A stretch of DNA of 64,000 bases from Gleimia hominis (GCF_002871945.2 NZ_CP126963.1:1984001-2048000); one strand, 5' to 3'. Counted from the stretch's first letter, positions 33,901-42,406 are shown. Made by a program: numbers and translations. The notes: generated by a model not told the origin, from the letters alone.

Positions 33901-35144
33901 TAGTAACCAGCTTCTTTTTGCACGGCTGCTTTAGGAGTTAAAACACGGTCTTCGGTGATGCCCGCCCCGTAGTCATAGGATGTGAATCCGGATGAGGGCG
34001 AACCCGTCCACCCCCAGTTCGTTCCCCCGAATGCCATGTAGAAGTTGAATGCGGTTACCCCGTTACCAATATTGTTCACAGCCCACTGGCGTGTGAATGC
34101 CTCATCGGTGTATTCGTAGCAGTCTGATGCGTTATAGGAAGCACCCCAGGGGGTGAACGCGCCGCCTTGTGACTCGGTTATAAAGTTTGGGCTATTTGGA
34201 GCGAACTGGTGGAAAACTTCTTCTGAATCACCAATCTCATTGCGCGGTGCGGAGCAGTTGAAGCCAACTGGATAGGCGTCGTACGCGTAAAAATCGAGCC
34301 CGTATTTTTGCGCGTCTTTAAAACGTCCCGCCAAAGAATAGTCGTTGTGGAACAACGGTACATCTATCCCGTCAGCGCGCACCTTCTTTACCAGCTCGGT
34401 GAGAAAAGCTTCGCGAGCTGAATCTTGATTGATCAACTCGTTTTCTACCTGGTACAAGAGGATCGATCCGCCACCGTTGGTGATGAGGTGCTTCTTTGCG
34501 ATCTGGTTGAACGCTTCTAACCATTCTTTGGATGCTGCGAGAGCGTCCCTATCTGTGGAACGTAGTTTGTCTTTAAAGTTCGTCATGTACGCGGGTAAAC
34601 CACCCATCGATGCTTCCGCATTCACGTAAGGCCCTGGGCGTGCGATAACGTACAAGCCTTCTTCTTCGGCCATCGTCAGCAACAAATCGAGATCTTTAAT
34701 CGTGTTCTTAGAAAAATCGAATGCGCCACCGGGAGATGATTGGTGCATGCCCCAGAAAAAATATAGGGAGACAGCGTTGTAACCATTAGCTTTCATTTTC
34801 TGGAGGATGTCGCGCCACCCATTAGTGTCTGGCAGCCGCCAGTAGTGTAACTCCGCAGACCACAGCGCCAAACGCTGGCCGTCTACCATGAACGAGTTTT
34901 TATCGAAGCTTACTTTGTGGGATTTACCGTCGTTGCCCGCGAACGAATGCCGGCCTGGTGCGTAAATGGTTTTCCCATTTGTTGGGTCCTCTTGTGTTTG
35001 CTGGGGTTGCGTATTCACCGTGTTCTCTTGTGGTTGCATTGGTGCATGCACTTGCGCTGGTGCGGCTGCGCCTGGAATTAGGGGAGATAAACATAGTGAA
35101 ATAGTGCCCGCCATTGCACACAAAAGGGATCTTAACCGGATCAT
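30912..35144 (-). CDS. Cell-wall-anchored beta-galactosidase, GH35, 1410 aa
   Basis: This secreted enzyme removes beta-linked galactose from the non-reducing ends of oligosaccharides or glycans. The signal peptide spans about 1-28. The GH35 barrel (about 75-420) has RLALWSAELHYWRLP, acid/base Glu236 in QVENELIN and nucleophile Glu324 in FITESQGGAF. Several beta-sandwich or CBM-like domains follow (about 500-1270). The C-terminus is a Ser/Gly/His-rich linker with SNAGKHHA repeats, the sorting motif LSVTG near 1379, a hydrophobic helix and RRHS, that is, a variant LPXTG anchor. The gene is not in an operon. The role is likely host glycan or milk sugar use, an inference from wall location. Confidence 0.92.
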   Translation of the reverse strand: MIRLRSLLCAMAGTISLCLSPLIPGAAAPAQVHAPMQPQENTVNTQPQQTQEDPTNGKTIYAPGRHSFAGNDGKSHKVSFDKNSFMVDGQRLALWSAELHYWRLPDTNGWRDILQKMKANGYNAVSLYFFWGMHQSSPGGAFDFSKNTIKDLDLLLTMAEEEGLYVIARPGPYVNAEASMGGLPAYMTNFKDKLRSTDRDALAASKEWLEAFNQIAKKHLITNGGGSILLYQVENELINQDSAREAFLTELVKKVRADGIDVPLFHNDYSLAGRFKDAQKYGLDFYAYDAYPVGFNCSAPRNEIGDSEEVFHQFAPNSPNFITESQGGAFTPWGASYNASDCYEYTDEAFTRQWAVNNIGNGVTAFNFYMAFGGTNWGWTGSPSSGFTSYDYGAGITEDRVLTPKAAVQKEAGYYMQAVPEFAAMNRNSAPKVNISKGSPVRMYARSNDGEGSVTGNGVRSYAMRLQSSNDTTETAFTTSLVLDRAEDAQQAQQFSHDDRDKAVSYEGAWEEVADDAAFHRTLTESKTPGDSAKFTFKGSSIKLITSTATNFAPFTVQVDGGEPQTVTSARVDTNQNKPTQFLAWEANGLDSGEHSLVVTHAGNSGEVLSIDAFDIGSQSKSMPVEVNDSDKSFFNYEGAWEHAKNQAWTAADKEADETFSSTLGDTVSFKFTGVGFDLVGPYSENHGSATVKVDGEVVGQTHEEVTNSPQPGKVLFSWREGGSDEAANEASPSEHVVTVTVDGKAFEGSSGEFVSLDYVRYFPEGAALDPAVDDGPAEGEIGWKRIPQKENTFLKIHGRDALLLTADKVVAGHDLYYTTSQLFAAPVQTEQANIQYLVGAHGDDGETVLHYDKEPRVSAPDGVESHWDAASGQLRLNYTHESNAKSITISADGKPLTLRVIDRETAVTTWIIPTLKDGNTVNVAVEGVELARTATTSDSTLQLTGSVSTAATVRVWAPQEINAAVWNGAKLPVNSSDGSFTGSLAAPQAVTVPKLQFTSATDNAQAGLDYDDTSWKTAADKQAANASQGPGTHAGVVLDSNHYEFYEGSVWYRAHYTSPVSDPTLRLWGNGGSGVPVQGKNPAFMQVWVNGQYAGAVRADGSEQSIKAPAGSVKAGGKVVVAVLVHNLGQNLDWSDDGLSKQNRGLFDADLQAAGPVVWKVQGMGVNQGLSTELNPSGTIYNTGGLGGEHAGWHMPGFDDAAWTKADSLHTKAGVTWYRAHFDLDTPVAQDTAYRLEINSERFANKDDRSQVTLFVNGWNTGVYIGDVGPQRSFTIPSAFLNQRGKNVLAVAVAAKADGMGPESISLKAVHSTTIADPSTQNPADTPSANPSDTPGGSSGGEQSTPGGSNAGKHHASSNAGKHHATSNANAKHGKKHLSVTGSDIAPWLIVGAACCLGGIAITLIRRHS
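31030..31100 (-). repeat. Direct repeat in the wall-spanning linker of the GH35 gene
   Basis: Two near-identical 24-27-bp units, each with ATGTTTGCCCGCATTCGAAC or a one-base variant on the plus strand, encode the SNAGKHHA repeats before the sorting motif. Confidence 0.7.
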
Positions 35145-35262
35145 CGTTGCTCCTGATTTAACGTGTTATTTAAATCAAAGAATACCGTTTAAGAGCGCTA
35201 GATTATGGGGGTTCGCAAAACTCTAAGAGCTTAAGATTTCACTTTGCTTTCGCTAGTTGACC

Positions 35263-36165
35263 TCACAGCGAGCCTTCGAAGGTGTCGCAGTGGGCAATGC
35301 TGCCGGTTTGAATGCCGGTTTTGAACCATTGGGTGCGTTGGGCAGAGGAGCCGTGTGTCCACGAGTCTTGGTTGATTTTTCCACCTGATTGCTCTTGGAT
35401 GTGGTCGTCACCGATTGAGGAGGCGACGGATAGGGCGTTTCGGATTTGCTCGTCGGTAGGTGTTTTTAGGAACGGCTGTCCAGACTTTGGGTCTGGTGTT
35501 TTAGCTGCGCGGTTAACCCATATTCCGGCATAGCAGTCGGCTTGCAGTTCCATTCTTACGGACTCGGATTGGGCTCCGGTTTGTTGTGAGTTGTGTGATT
35601 GGAACTGCCCGGTGAGGTTCTGGATGTGGTGCCCCCACTCGTGCGCCACAATGTACTCTTGGGCGAGAGGGCCGTCTTGGGCACCGAACTTAGACAGTTC
35701 GTTAAAAAATGACAGGTCTAAATACACCGTGTTATCCGCTGGGCAGTAGAACGGGCCCACCTGTGACGTGGCGGCACCGCACTTAGTTTGCACGGCGTCC
35801 TCAAAAATATTGAAATCAGGTTTCTTATACTGCACGTTCGCTTGTTCTGAAAGGGCAGTTGACCACATTGCGTCCAACGACTGGGCGGTGGCAACCATGC
35901 GGCATTCGTCGTACTTGTTGGCATCGGCCCCTGTTTTGCAGTGGGACAGATCCTTACCCTGCGATTCCTGCACCTGGGTTGCACTGTTCGACCCAGTGCT
36001 GCTACCAGTGAACATTGATAGGAAATCAATTCCAGTAACTTGCGAAACTATGAACAGGCCGATAACGACTACTAGACCACCGCCTCCAAGTGCAACGCCG
36101 CGGCCACGACCACGGGAGGTACTAACGCGGGAGGAATCCAAGTTCACGTTATCGTTAAAGCTCAT
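35263..36165 (-). CDS. Neutral zinc metallopeptidase, YpfJ family
   Basis: This 300-aa protein has a basic Arg/Gly-rich N-terminus, one membrane helix (about 24-45) and a large extracytoplasmic peptidase domain. The zinc site HEWGHH (HExxH, about 173-178) sits in VAHEWGHHIQNLTGQ. Two Cys pairs and the C-terminal SWTHGSSAQRTQWFKTG block match the YpfJ/DUF_zn family. A type II membrane peptidase acting outside the cell is likely. Its substrate is unknown. It is monocistronic. Confidence 0.9.
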   Translation of the reverse strand: MSFNDNVNLDSSRVSTSRGRGRGVALGGGGLVVVIGLFIVSQVTGIDFLSMFTGSSTGSNSATQVQESQGKDLSHCKTGADANKYDECRMVATAQSLDAMWSTALSEQANVQYKKPDFNIFEDAVQTKCGAATSQVGPFYCPADNTVYLDLSFFNELSKFGAQDGPLAQEYIVAHEWGHHIQNLTGQFQSHNSQQTGAQSESVRMELQADCYAGIWVNRAAKTPDPKSGQPFLKTPTDEQIRNALSVASSIGDDHIQEQSGGKINQDSWTHGSSAQRTQWFKTGIQTGSIAHCDTFEGSL

Positions 36166-36240
36166 GCTCTAAAGGTATTACACGCTTAGGCGCAACGAGA
36201 AGTGGGACGCGGAAACTAAGGGTGGTTCTTGCTGGGTGCG

Positions 36241-37197
36241 TCATGCAGGTGGGGTGCTGATGCCGGGTGCTTGCGGGGTGGGTCCGGTGTTCATTTCGCC
36301 TTGTTCCGTGTGTGAAAGTGCTACTTGCCGAAGAAGTTTACACATGAGGTCAATGGCGTCTGATTGCCGTGACATCGCCGCAGATATGCACAGCACCAGC
36401 CGGCGGGTGCCCAGCCCGGTGATCATGCGTGCTTCCACTCCTTCAGGAAGGTAGGTGAGGCCTAGTTTTGGAATGACGGTTGTGCCCAGCCCTGCAGCGA
36501 CCATGTGGAGGGCAACGTCGTAGTCGGCGTACACGTATTTGCTGGAGGGCGTGAACCCCCACTGTTCCGCGAGCCTAGAGATTGCAATGCTCGCAGCGGT
36601 GCCGGGTTCCACGCCGAGCCAGGTTTCGTTAGCTAACTCCAGGGGGTCGTGCGGATCAGCGAGTGTGGAGGGGTAAACCATGTACCACGGTTCTTGCAGC
36701 AGTGGCAGTACCTTTACTCCTCTTGGTCCGCGAGGTATTTCTGAGTCAAACTCTAGTACGGCAATGTCAGCTTTTGCGCGGCGGATTGCAGCTAGGGCTT
36801 TATCGGAGTCTGCTTCTTGCAAGTGGAGGTCGATGCCTGGGGCGAGGTCGGTGAAGGTGTTGAGGTTGGGGAGGATGAGCCCGCGGATAACGGTTTGGAA
36901 GGCGGCGAGGCGCACAATACCGGTGGGGGTACCTGTGGATTCCAACAGTTCGCGTGCGGTTCGTTCGAGTTCTGTTTCTATTCGTTCGGCTCCGGCGACG
37001 ACGATTTTACCTGCTTCGGTGAGGACGGCGCCGGAATGGGTTCGGGTTAGTAGTTCGGTGCCGCATTCTTGTTCGAGTTTTCGTACCTGCTGGCTTACTG
37101 CTGAGGGAGAAACGTGGAGTACGTCCGCCGCTGCTTGAATACCTCCTTCTCTTGAAACAGCCAAGAGAACGTCAAGGCGCTGCACAGATATCTCCAT
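36241..37197 (-). CDS. LysR-family transcriptional regulator
   Basis: This is a 318-aa regulator with an N-terminal winged HTH (about 3-60: LDVLLAVSREGGIQAAADVL, then SPSAVSQQVRKLE) and a periplasmic-binding-like effector domain. The ATG at 37197 gives the family N-terminus. A TTG-type start 12 codons upstream would read through the operator. No Shine-Dalgarno sequence is seen, so the mRNA may be leaderless. A perfect 8-bp dyad lies 11 bp upstream in the 63-bp gap shared with a divergent membrane-protein gene, so it probably controls itself and that neighbour. The effector is unknown. Confidence 0.9.
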   Translation of the reverse strand: MEISVQRLDVLLAVSREGGIQAAADVLHVSPSAVSQQVRKLEQECGTELLTRTHSGAVLTEAGKIVVAGAERIETELERTARELLESTGTPTGIVRLAAFQTVIRGLILPNLNTFTDLAPGIDLHLQEADSDKALAAIRRAKADIAVLEFDSEIPRGPRGVKVLPLLQEPWYMVYPSTLADPHDPLELANETWLGVEPGTAASIAISRLAEQWGFTPSSKYVYADYDVALHMVAAGLGTTVIPKLGLTYLPEGVEARMITGLGTRRLVLCISAAMSRQSDAIDLMCKLLRQVALSHTEQGEMNTGPTPQAPGISTPPA

Positions 37198-37207
37198 GTA
37201 GTAAAAC

Positions 37208-37227
37208 TTAACTACTGATGTAGTTAA
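37208..37227. promoter_or_regulatory. Candidate LysR operator
   Basis: TTAACTAC-TGAT-GTAGTTAA is a perfect inverted repeat in the lysR/membrane-protein divergent region. Right beside it is AATTGCAATT. LysR proteins typically bind such interrupted dyads next to their own promoter. Confidence 0.65.
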
Positions 37228-37260
37228 TTGCAATTGTAATTAAGTATGTTGCCTGGAAAT

Positions 37261-37680
37261 ATGGTGGTTGTGAACCACACCCTCCAGATTCTTGCGCAGA
37301 GCCTAGGTTGGCTCGGTGCCGTGCTGTACCTCGGTGCCTACTACTTCGTTTCCACGGGTAAACTTGCGGCAGATTCTTTGAGGTACCAGCTGATGTGTAT
37401 CGTTTCGGGTACGCTAACTGTGTTCTTAGCATCCGCTACCGGGGCTTGGCCGTCCGTGTTTTCCAATGCTGTGTTCGTCCTAATTGGTTTCTACGTAGTT
37501 ATGACGGTTAAGCGGGCGTACTTGAAACAGTTGGTTTACACGAAAGCTCGGCGTGCAACTCAGCTGCGGGGGCGTAACAATCAGACGAAACGTCACCTCA
37601 ATAATGAGAGCATTAAATCCGAACCTCCATTACTGCGTGAAACTACGCCGCATTCGGACGTTGCGGTCGTAGCGCAGTAG
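37261..37680 (+). CDS. Small membrane protein, CBU_0592-like, 139 aa
   Basis: Three or four hydrophobic segments occupy the first ~95 residues (LGWLGAVLYLGAYYFVSTGK, YQLMCIVSGTLTVFLASATG, VFSNAVFVLIGFYVVMTV), with a long basic tail. The arrangement and the LGWxGAxLxLxAY opening resemble the CBU_0592-like domain, whose function is unknown. It is divergent from the LysR gene and shares its operator. GGAAAT lies just before the ATG at 37261. The ATG at 37246, five codons upstream, is an alternative. Confidence 0.7.
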   Translation: MVVVNHTLQILAQSLGWLGAVLYLGAYYFVSTGKLAADSLRYQLMCIVSGTLTVFLASATGAWPSVFSNAVFVLIGFYVVMTVKRAYLKQLVYTKARRATQLRGRNNQTKRHLNNESIKSEPPLLRETTPHSDVAVVAQ

Positions 37681-37858
37681 AAGGGCTTTCGGACTTAGGT
37701 GAGTGCTGGGTGGGATGACTCAGATATGGCAAAGAGTAGATTTCGAAATCCCTGTCGTGCAGTTATAAGAAACGCGTGTATTTGAGATCTAAAGGATGGA
37801 GCGCAATACTACTTCTGTGAATAGTTTTGTAAGCTAATGGTGTACAACACAGTGCAAC

Positions 37859-37876
37859 TATACGTATAGGCGTATA
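37859..37876. promoter_or_regulatory. Palindrome upstream of the MFS porter
   Basis: TATACG-TATAGG-CGTATA is a perfect 6-bp inverted repeat 45 bp before the MFS start and is a candidate operator. It differs from the LacI-type sites further on. Confidence 0.4.
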
Positions 37877-37921
37877 CAAGTTGCCAGTAATCCCTCTTGA
37901 AGGCGTAAGGCAGGGTCAGAA

Positions 37922-39337
37922 ATGGATTATGGTAAAACTCCTAGCAATGCAGAAACAAAACGATCCATCCGCTTCCAATGGCGAATCGCAGTGCTTGCAG
38001 GGGCAGGTATGTTCATCGATGGGTATGACGTCTCAGTTATAGCCGTGGCGCTTCCCGGTCTTAAAGAAGAATGGGGGATTGGTAATGGCCTGTTATCTGG
38101 AGTTATTGCTTCATCTGTAGTCGTTGGGATGTTCTTTGGCATGCTCTATGGCGGACGCTTAGTTGACCGTTTTGGGCGACGGAAAATGTATATGTACGAT
38201 CTCATCGGTTTCGTTATCTTTGCGCTTGTGGCTGCTCTTGCATTTAATCCGCCGGTGCTGATATTTGCACGTTTTGCTTTAGGACTTTTCATTGGTGCGG
38301 ATTACCCGATCTCTTCATCCATGACTGCGGAGTTTACCTCTCCTCGGCGTCGAGGCTCATACATAATCTTCATGTCTTTACTCTGGCAGCTTGGATCGTT
38401 CAGCGCATACATACTAGGTCTCGTTTTCTTACCTATTGGTGACAATGCTTGGCGATGGATGCTTGGGGCAGGAGCCATCCTTGCGGTAATCGTAATTATA
38501 TTAAGGCACAATGTGCCGGAGTCCCCGCGCTGGCTCCGGTCTCAAGGACGCTTTTCAGAAGCAATGAGAATCGAAAAACAAGTAAAAGATGAGTATGACA
38601 TTACTATTGGGCACAAGGAGGAAAACGAACCGGGTACAAACCGTCAACGTTGGGTTGAACTGTTTTCTCCTAAGATGCTTCGTGCGACTGTTTTTTGCTC
38701 AGTGTACTGGTTTGCCTTCGCCGTTTCGTTTTACGGCATTCAAATGTACACGCCCACTATTCTTGAACCTTTTGCCGGTGGACGGCACGACCTACCATTC
38801 TTGGGAGCGGCGCTGATTGCCTTTTTAGGAGTGTTAGGTGCTGCACTAGGCATGTACGCAGTAGAAGCATTTGGAAGACGGAAACTTATTATTTCTTGCT
38901 TCTGTGTAATGGTTGCGGCTCTGGTAACGTTGGCGCTTTGGTCGACTCCGGGTCTTCTTGTATTAGTTCTTCTATTGTCAGTAACGATTCTGATGGCCAA
39001 TATGGGGCCCGGAGTTCTTAATATGGTTTACCCGAATGAAATGTTCCCCACACGTTTGCGCGGCAGTGGGGTGGGGTTTGCCGGATCGGTCAGTAGAATT
39101 GGCTCAATACTGGGAGTGTTGCTTTTCCCTGTTCTGGTTGGAACTTGGGGAATGCAGAATGCAACGTGGTTGTTCGTAGGAGTTGCACTTGTAGGTACGG
39201 TCGTTTCAATTACCTTGGCTCCAGAGACTAAAGGCCGCTCTCTAGATGAACTTGAGAATCTCGCAGACCATGGTTGGCGAGATAAGGAGGGAAAGATGGT
39301 GTTCTACGGTGAGTACGATTCGGGTGAGCGAAAATGA
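37922..39337 (+). CDS. MFS transporter, sugar/organic-acid porter type
   Basis: This is a 471-aa carrier with 12 predicted helices. It has the loop 2-3 motif RLVDRFGRRKM, the half-way PESPRWL, RRKLI in loop 8-9 and the C-terminal PETKGRSLDEL, all signatures of the sugar-porter and related families. FIGADYPISSSMTAEF after helix 4 resembles phosphate or aromatic-acid porters, so the substrate is open. The stop overlaps the start of the 2H phosphoesterase gene (ATGA). It is the first gene of an AT-richer carbohydrate block lacking GGTACC sites. Confidence 0.85.
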   Translation: MDYGKTPSNAETKRSIRFQWRIAVLAGAGMFIDGYDVSVIAVALPGLKEEWGIGNGLLSGVIASSVVVGMFFGMLYGGRLVDRFGRRKMYMYDLIGFVIFALVAALAFNPPVLIFARFALGLFIGADYPISSSMTAEFTSPRRRGSYIIFMSLLWQLGSFSAYILGLVFLPIGDNAWRWMLGAGAILAVIVIILRHNVPESPRWLRSQGRFSEAMRIEKQVKDEYDITIGHKEENEPGTNRQRWVELFSPKMLRATVFCSVYWFAFAVSFYGIQMYTPTILEPFAGGRHDLPFLGAALIAFLGVLGAALGMYAVEAFGRRKLIISCFCVMVAALVTLALWSTPGLLVLVLLLSVTILMANMGPGVLNMVYPNEMFPTRLRGSGVGFAGSVSRIGSILGVLLFPVLVGTWGMQNATWLFVGVALVGTVVSITLAPETKGRSLDELENLADHGWRDKEGKMVFYGEYDSGERK

Positions 39338-39960
39338 GATCTTTTTTTGAAACTACGGTGGACGACTGGAATGATCCCTCAGGTCAGTTGCATGCATACC
39401 TTGTACCTGAGGCAGATTTCGTTGAATATGCTAATGAGGTTCAGGGGAGGCTAAGAGAATTTCGATTTATAGCTTCTCAGCCGTTAGATGCTTTACATGT
39501 AACTGTTCAACGATTTCCAAACATAATCTCTGATTTCTATAAGAATGAGTACCGGGAGCACGCTCTGGGAGTTCTAGAAGAAACATCTCGGGACATGCTT
39601 GAGAGCTCTATTTCCCCTTCTTTTATTCTCGAAGCTCCGGCTGTTGCGGAGAATTCCGTTATTTCGATGAGTCTTAACTCAAACGCGTTTGAGGTGCTCA
39701 ATAAGAACGTTAGGCAAGTGGCAGAATACGCTCTTGGGAAGGGAGCACTATTGTATCCGCCACCTCCATTTCCTCACATCACTTACGCATATGGCACTGC
39801 TAGCGGTGATAACATCGCAGTCGAAGAGGCGCTGGAGGGAATAGGCGATCCACCTGTGCAGTCCTTTACTTCGTTAAGTTGGTGCGCAGTACATCAAAAC
39901 CGATCCAGCGGGACTTATACGTATGAAACATTGTTTTCGACACCTCTAAGTTCAAAGTAG
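39334..39960 (+). CDS. 2H phosphoesterase-like protein (2'-5' RNA ligase/LigT superfamily), 208 aa
   Basis: Two H-x-T/S-type motifs mark the 2H superfamily: LHVTVQRF near residue 69 and FPHITYAYG near 150, in the right order and spacing. Members open cyclic phosphates or ligate RNA ends. Bacterial ones act on tRNA fragments, ADP-ribose 1'',2''-cyclic phosphate or other small cyclic phosphates. Here the gene overlaps the MFS porter by 4 bp (ATGA), so porter and phosphodiesterase are co-translated. A cyclic or phosphodiester-linked substrate of the porter is conceivable but unproven. Confidence 0.75.
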   Translation: MRSFFETTVDDWNDPSGQLHAYLVPEADFVEYANEVQGRLREFRFIASQPLDALHVTVQRFPNIISDFYKNEYREHALGVLEETSRDMLESSISPSFILEAPAVAENSVISMSLNSNAFEVLNKNVRQVAEYALGKGALLYPPPPFPHITYAYGTASGDNIAVEEALEGIGDPPVQSFTSLSWCAVHQNRSSGTYTYETLFSTPLSSK

Positions 39961-40009
39961 AGTTTCATTCCTTAGTGTTTGGGCTTGCCTGTAAGTCGTG
40001 GACAGATGG

Positions 40010-41205
40010 TTAAGCGGCTATTAGCGCCGCTGTTGCTTGCCCTAGCGATAACTTATAAGCCACCGGACTGAGAAATCCGATGGCAGAATGTCGACGGCAG
40101 CGATTGTGGAAAACCTCAATCCGCTCACCCACACCGTCATAAACCTTTGCCCTGGTGGCGGAAACATTCCAGTAGAAACACTCAACCTTCAACGTCGCCC
40201 AAAACGACTTCGCCATCGCGTTATCCCAGCACACCTCAGTCCTTCCCACTGACATCCGCACACCAATCTCACCGGCAGCCTTGTCGGGCTGATCACTGGT
40301 GAACTGTGTTTCACGGTCAGCATGCAAAATCACCTTCTCCGGCAAGTGCCCCCGCAAAGCACGAGCCCGGGTCAACGCTTCGATCACCAGATTCGTGTCC
40401 TGCCGCGGCCCCATGGTATACCCGATCACCCGACGGGAATGACCGTCCCGGATCGCACACGGAAACACCCAGCTCTCACTACTGCGCAGATACGTAAAAT
40501 CCGTGATTCAGGCGACGTTGACACACCGCCAATCCCAGGTACATTCACATAAATCCTTGTACCGACACTCCACCTGCTTTTTACTCCCAGGCACTTAAGG
40601 ACCTCGTCGATAGCCCTTCCAAACCCTTGCGTTTCATAGACCATGCCACCGTTTTACGGTCGACGCGCATGCCAGCAGCATGCAGGTCAGCGGTGATTCT
40701 CGGAGCACCATAGGTACCACGCGAGCGGCCGTGGAACCACTGGACCTGCCGATTGAGGTCGCGTTGGCGTGCACAGCGCCGACTAAAGGTGTGCCGGCGT
40801 TTTATCCAGGCGCAAACCCCAGACCGAGAAACCTCCAGCAGCCGTACCATCATGGTGACCGAGTTGTTCGCCTTCTCCTTGACCATTAGCTCATACCGTT
40901 CCGGTGCTGTTGCTTCGCGATGAAGAAGGCGCTGACTTTCCCCAAAATTCGTTTTCTGCCTACAAATCAGCCACTTGGCGGCGAAGTCGACGGATCTCTG
41001 TGGCCATTTCGTGGGGGTGATGGTTGGCCGTTGTCGGATGCGGTGCGCCAGGCACGTTATTTTTTAACCCAGGTACCGACCAATTGCGCGCTGAATTCGA
41101 GTTGTTTATCGACTGCTCGGATCGTTTGCCGGTGTCGAGGACCAAGCACGCAGCTCCGCGGCAATACTCCTCGGTGTATCGGCGTCGTTGTCCCATGCAA
41201 ACATA
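40010..41205 (-). pseudogene. Degenerate IS3-family insertion sequence (orfA-orfB)
   Basis: On the minus strand OrfA begins near 41205 (MGQRRRYTEEYCRGAACLVL, then a frameshift to VGTWVKK and later AENEFWGK). OrfB pieces follow: an HTH_21-like region with SRGTYGAPRITADLHAAGMR at 40886-40581, and the DDE core to 40010 with HADRETQFTSDQ and VCWDNAMAKSFWATLKVEC. At least four frameshifts or stops interrupt it, and the catalytic Glu of the usual DNAxAES motif is Lys here. So the element is dead. Terminal inverted repeats and a target duplication could not be fixed. It lies between the 2H gene and lacI and carries the only two GGTACC sites of the 37.8-52.4 kb block. Confidence 0.85.
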
Positions 41206-41338
41206 CTCCCGCAAAGCATGGTGGCCCCGCTAGTCCGGTGTCGACAACAAAAAGGGAAACCCCAGTTGAATACCTGGTCTCTGCTTGGAAACAGGCGATA
41301 ATAAACAAGTTGGTAACGTTCACACCTTGCAAAACCAG

Positions 41339-42337
41339 TCATGTGCTTTGACGTGAAGCTATTGTGAACTTCACGAAGTGTTTTCTGCCGGGACCTTCGT
41401 ATCCCTCAATTCGTTCCTTCAACATCGCCAATGCAGTTTTGGCGATCTCGACTTTGTCTGGTGCTACGCTACTTAAACTGGGAGTCGAGTAACGCGCTAG
41501 TTGCGTATTGTCCCACCCCAGTATTGCGATGTCTTCGGGAACGCGTAGATTCATATCACGAATTGCGCGCAATGCACCTATAGCTAAACGATCATCTCGA
41601 CACAGCAGAGCGTCAAATTCTAAGTTCCCTGAAATAGCATCCTTAGTGGCCTCGTAAGCCGACTGAATCGAAAATCCGTCCAGTTGAAGAATCATTTCTT
41701 TGTTTTGCTTAATCTCTGAAAGAGCAGCTCGATAGCCTTGCAAACGTAATTCTGTTGAGCCTGTAAAATCATCCGAGATTCGCCCTAGGAAAGCGATCTG
41801 CCGGTGGCCTCTATCGTGAAGTGAAACAGTTGCTGCGTGCGCAACTTCGATGTTATCCACCAAGACGTGATCCGAGTTTTCAGTGGTTGTAGACTCACCG
41901 AGCAATACGATTGGAATGTATTTTGGAACTGAAGAGATCTCCTCTTCGCACATACCCATGGGGTGAAAAATTATCCCATCAACAAGTCCCACTTCACGAT
42001 CCCTCAAAACCGCACGCTCCGACTCGGTGTCATTTAGAGTTTGTTCAATTAGTACCCTATATCCGACGGTCTGTGCATACTCTGCAACGAGGCGTGCAAT
42101 TTCACTGAAGTAAGGGTGATCCAGTTCTGGAAGTGCTAAAGCAATCATTCCAGTTTTTCCTGTTACTAATTGTCGTGCTGTAACGTTCGGCCTGTAATTT
42201 AGAACTTCGATAGCATTCTGAACTTTTGTTCTCAGTTTAGGGGACACGTGCTTGTACCCATGAACTACATTGGAAACTGTCTTAACGGAGACATCTGCAT
42301 ACTGTGCAACGTCAACGAGTCTAACTTTGTGGGTCAT
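41339..42337 (-). CDS. LacI-family transcriptional regulator
   Basis: This is a 332-aa repressor. The N-terminal HTH (VRLVDVAQYADVSVKTVSNV, hinge helix NVTARQL) is followed by a periplasmic-binding-like sugar domain (TGMIALALPELDHPYFSEIA, DGIIFHPMG, AFLGRISDDFTGS, DALLCRDDRLAIGALRAI). It lies at the end of the CUT1 ABC genes on the same strand with its own promoter. A LacI-type operator is centred about 60 bp upstream, and two more lie in the SBP/GH2 divergent region. It therefore probably represses itself, the importer and the GH2 glycosidase until a sugar binds. Confidence 0.93.
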   Translation of the reverse strand: MTHKVRLVDVAQYADVSVKTVSNVVHGYKHVSPKLRTKVQNAIEVLNYRPNVTARQLVTGKTGMIALALPELDHPYFSEIARLVAEYAQTVGYRVLIEQTLNDTESERAVLRDREVGLVDGIIFHPMGMCEEEISSVPKYIPIVLLGESTTTENSDHVLVDNIEVAHAATVSLHDRGHRQIAFLGRISDDFTGSTELRLQGYRAALSEIKQNKEMILQLDGFSIQSAYEATKDAISGNLEFDALLCRDDRLAIGALRAIRDMNLRVPEDIAILGWDNTQLARYSTPSLSSVAPDKVEIAKTALAMLKERIEGYEGPGRKHFVKFTIASRQST

Positions 42338-42390
42338 GCGGTATCGTCCCTATAGGAATCGCAATATTCTATCTGTTACTACAGTAACAG

Positions 42391-42406
42391 TTGTAAACGC
42401 TTGTAA
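42391..42406. promoter_or_regulatory. LacI-type operator upstream of lacI
   Basis: TTGTAAACGCTTGTAA is a pseudo-palindrome with the central CG of LacI/GalR sites. It lies 54 bp before the regulator start and suggests autoregulation. Confidence 0.7.

Noticed and set aside
39970..41260. Terminal inverted repeats of the broken IS3 element
   Set aside because: TGTNNGTCGTGGAC-like ends were examined, but no convincing matched pair or target duplication was found.
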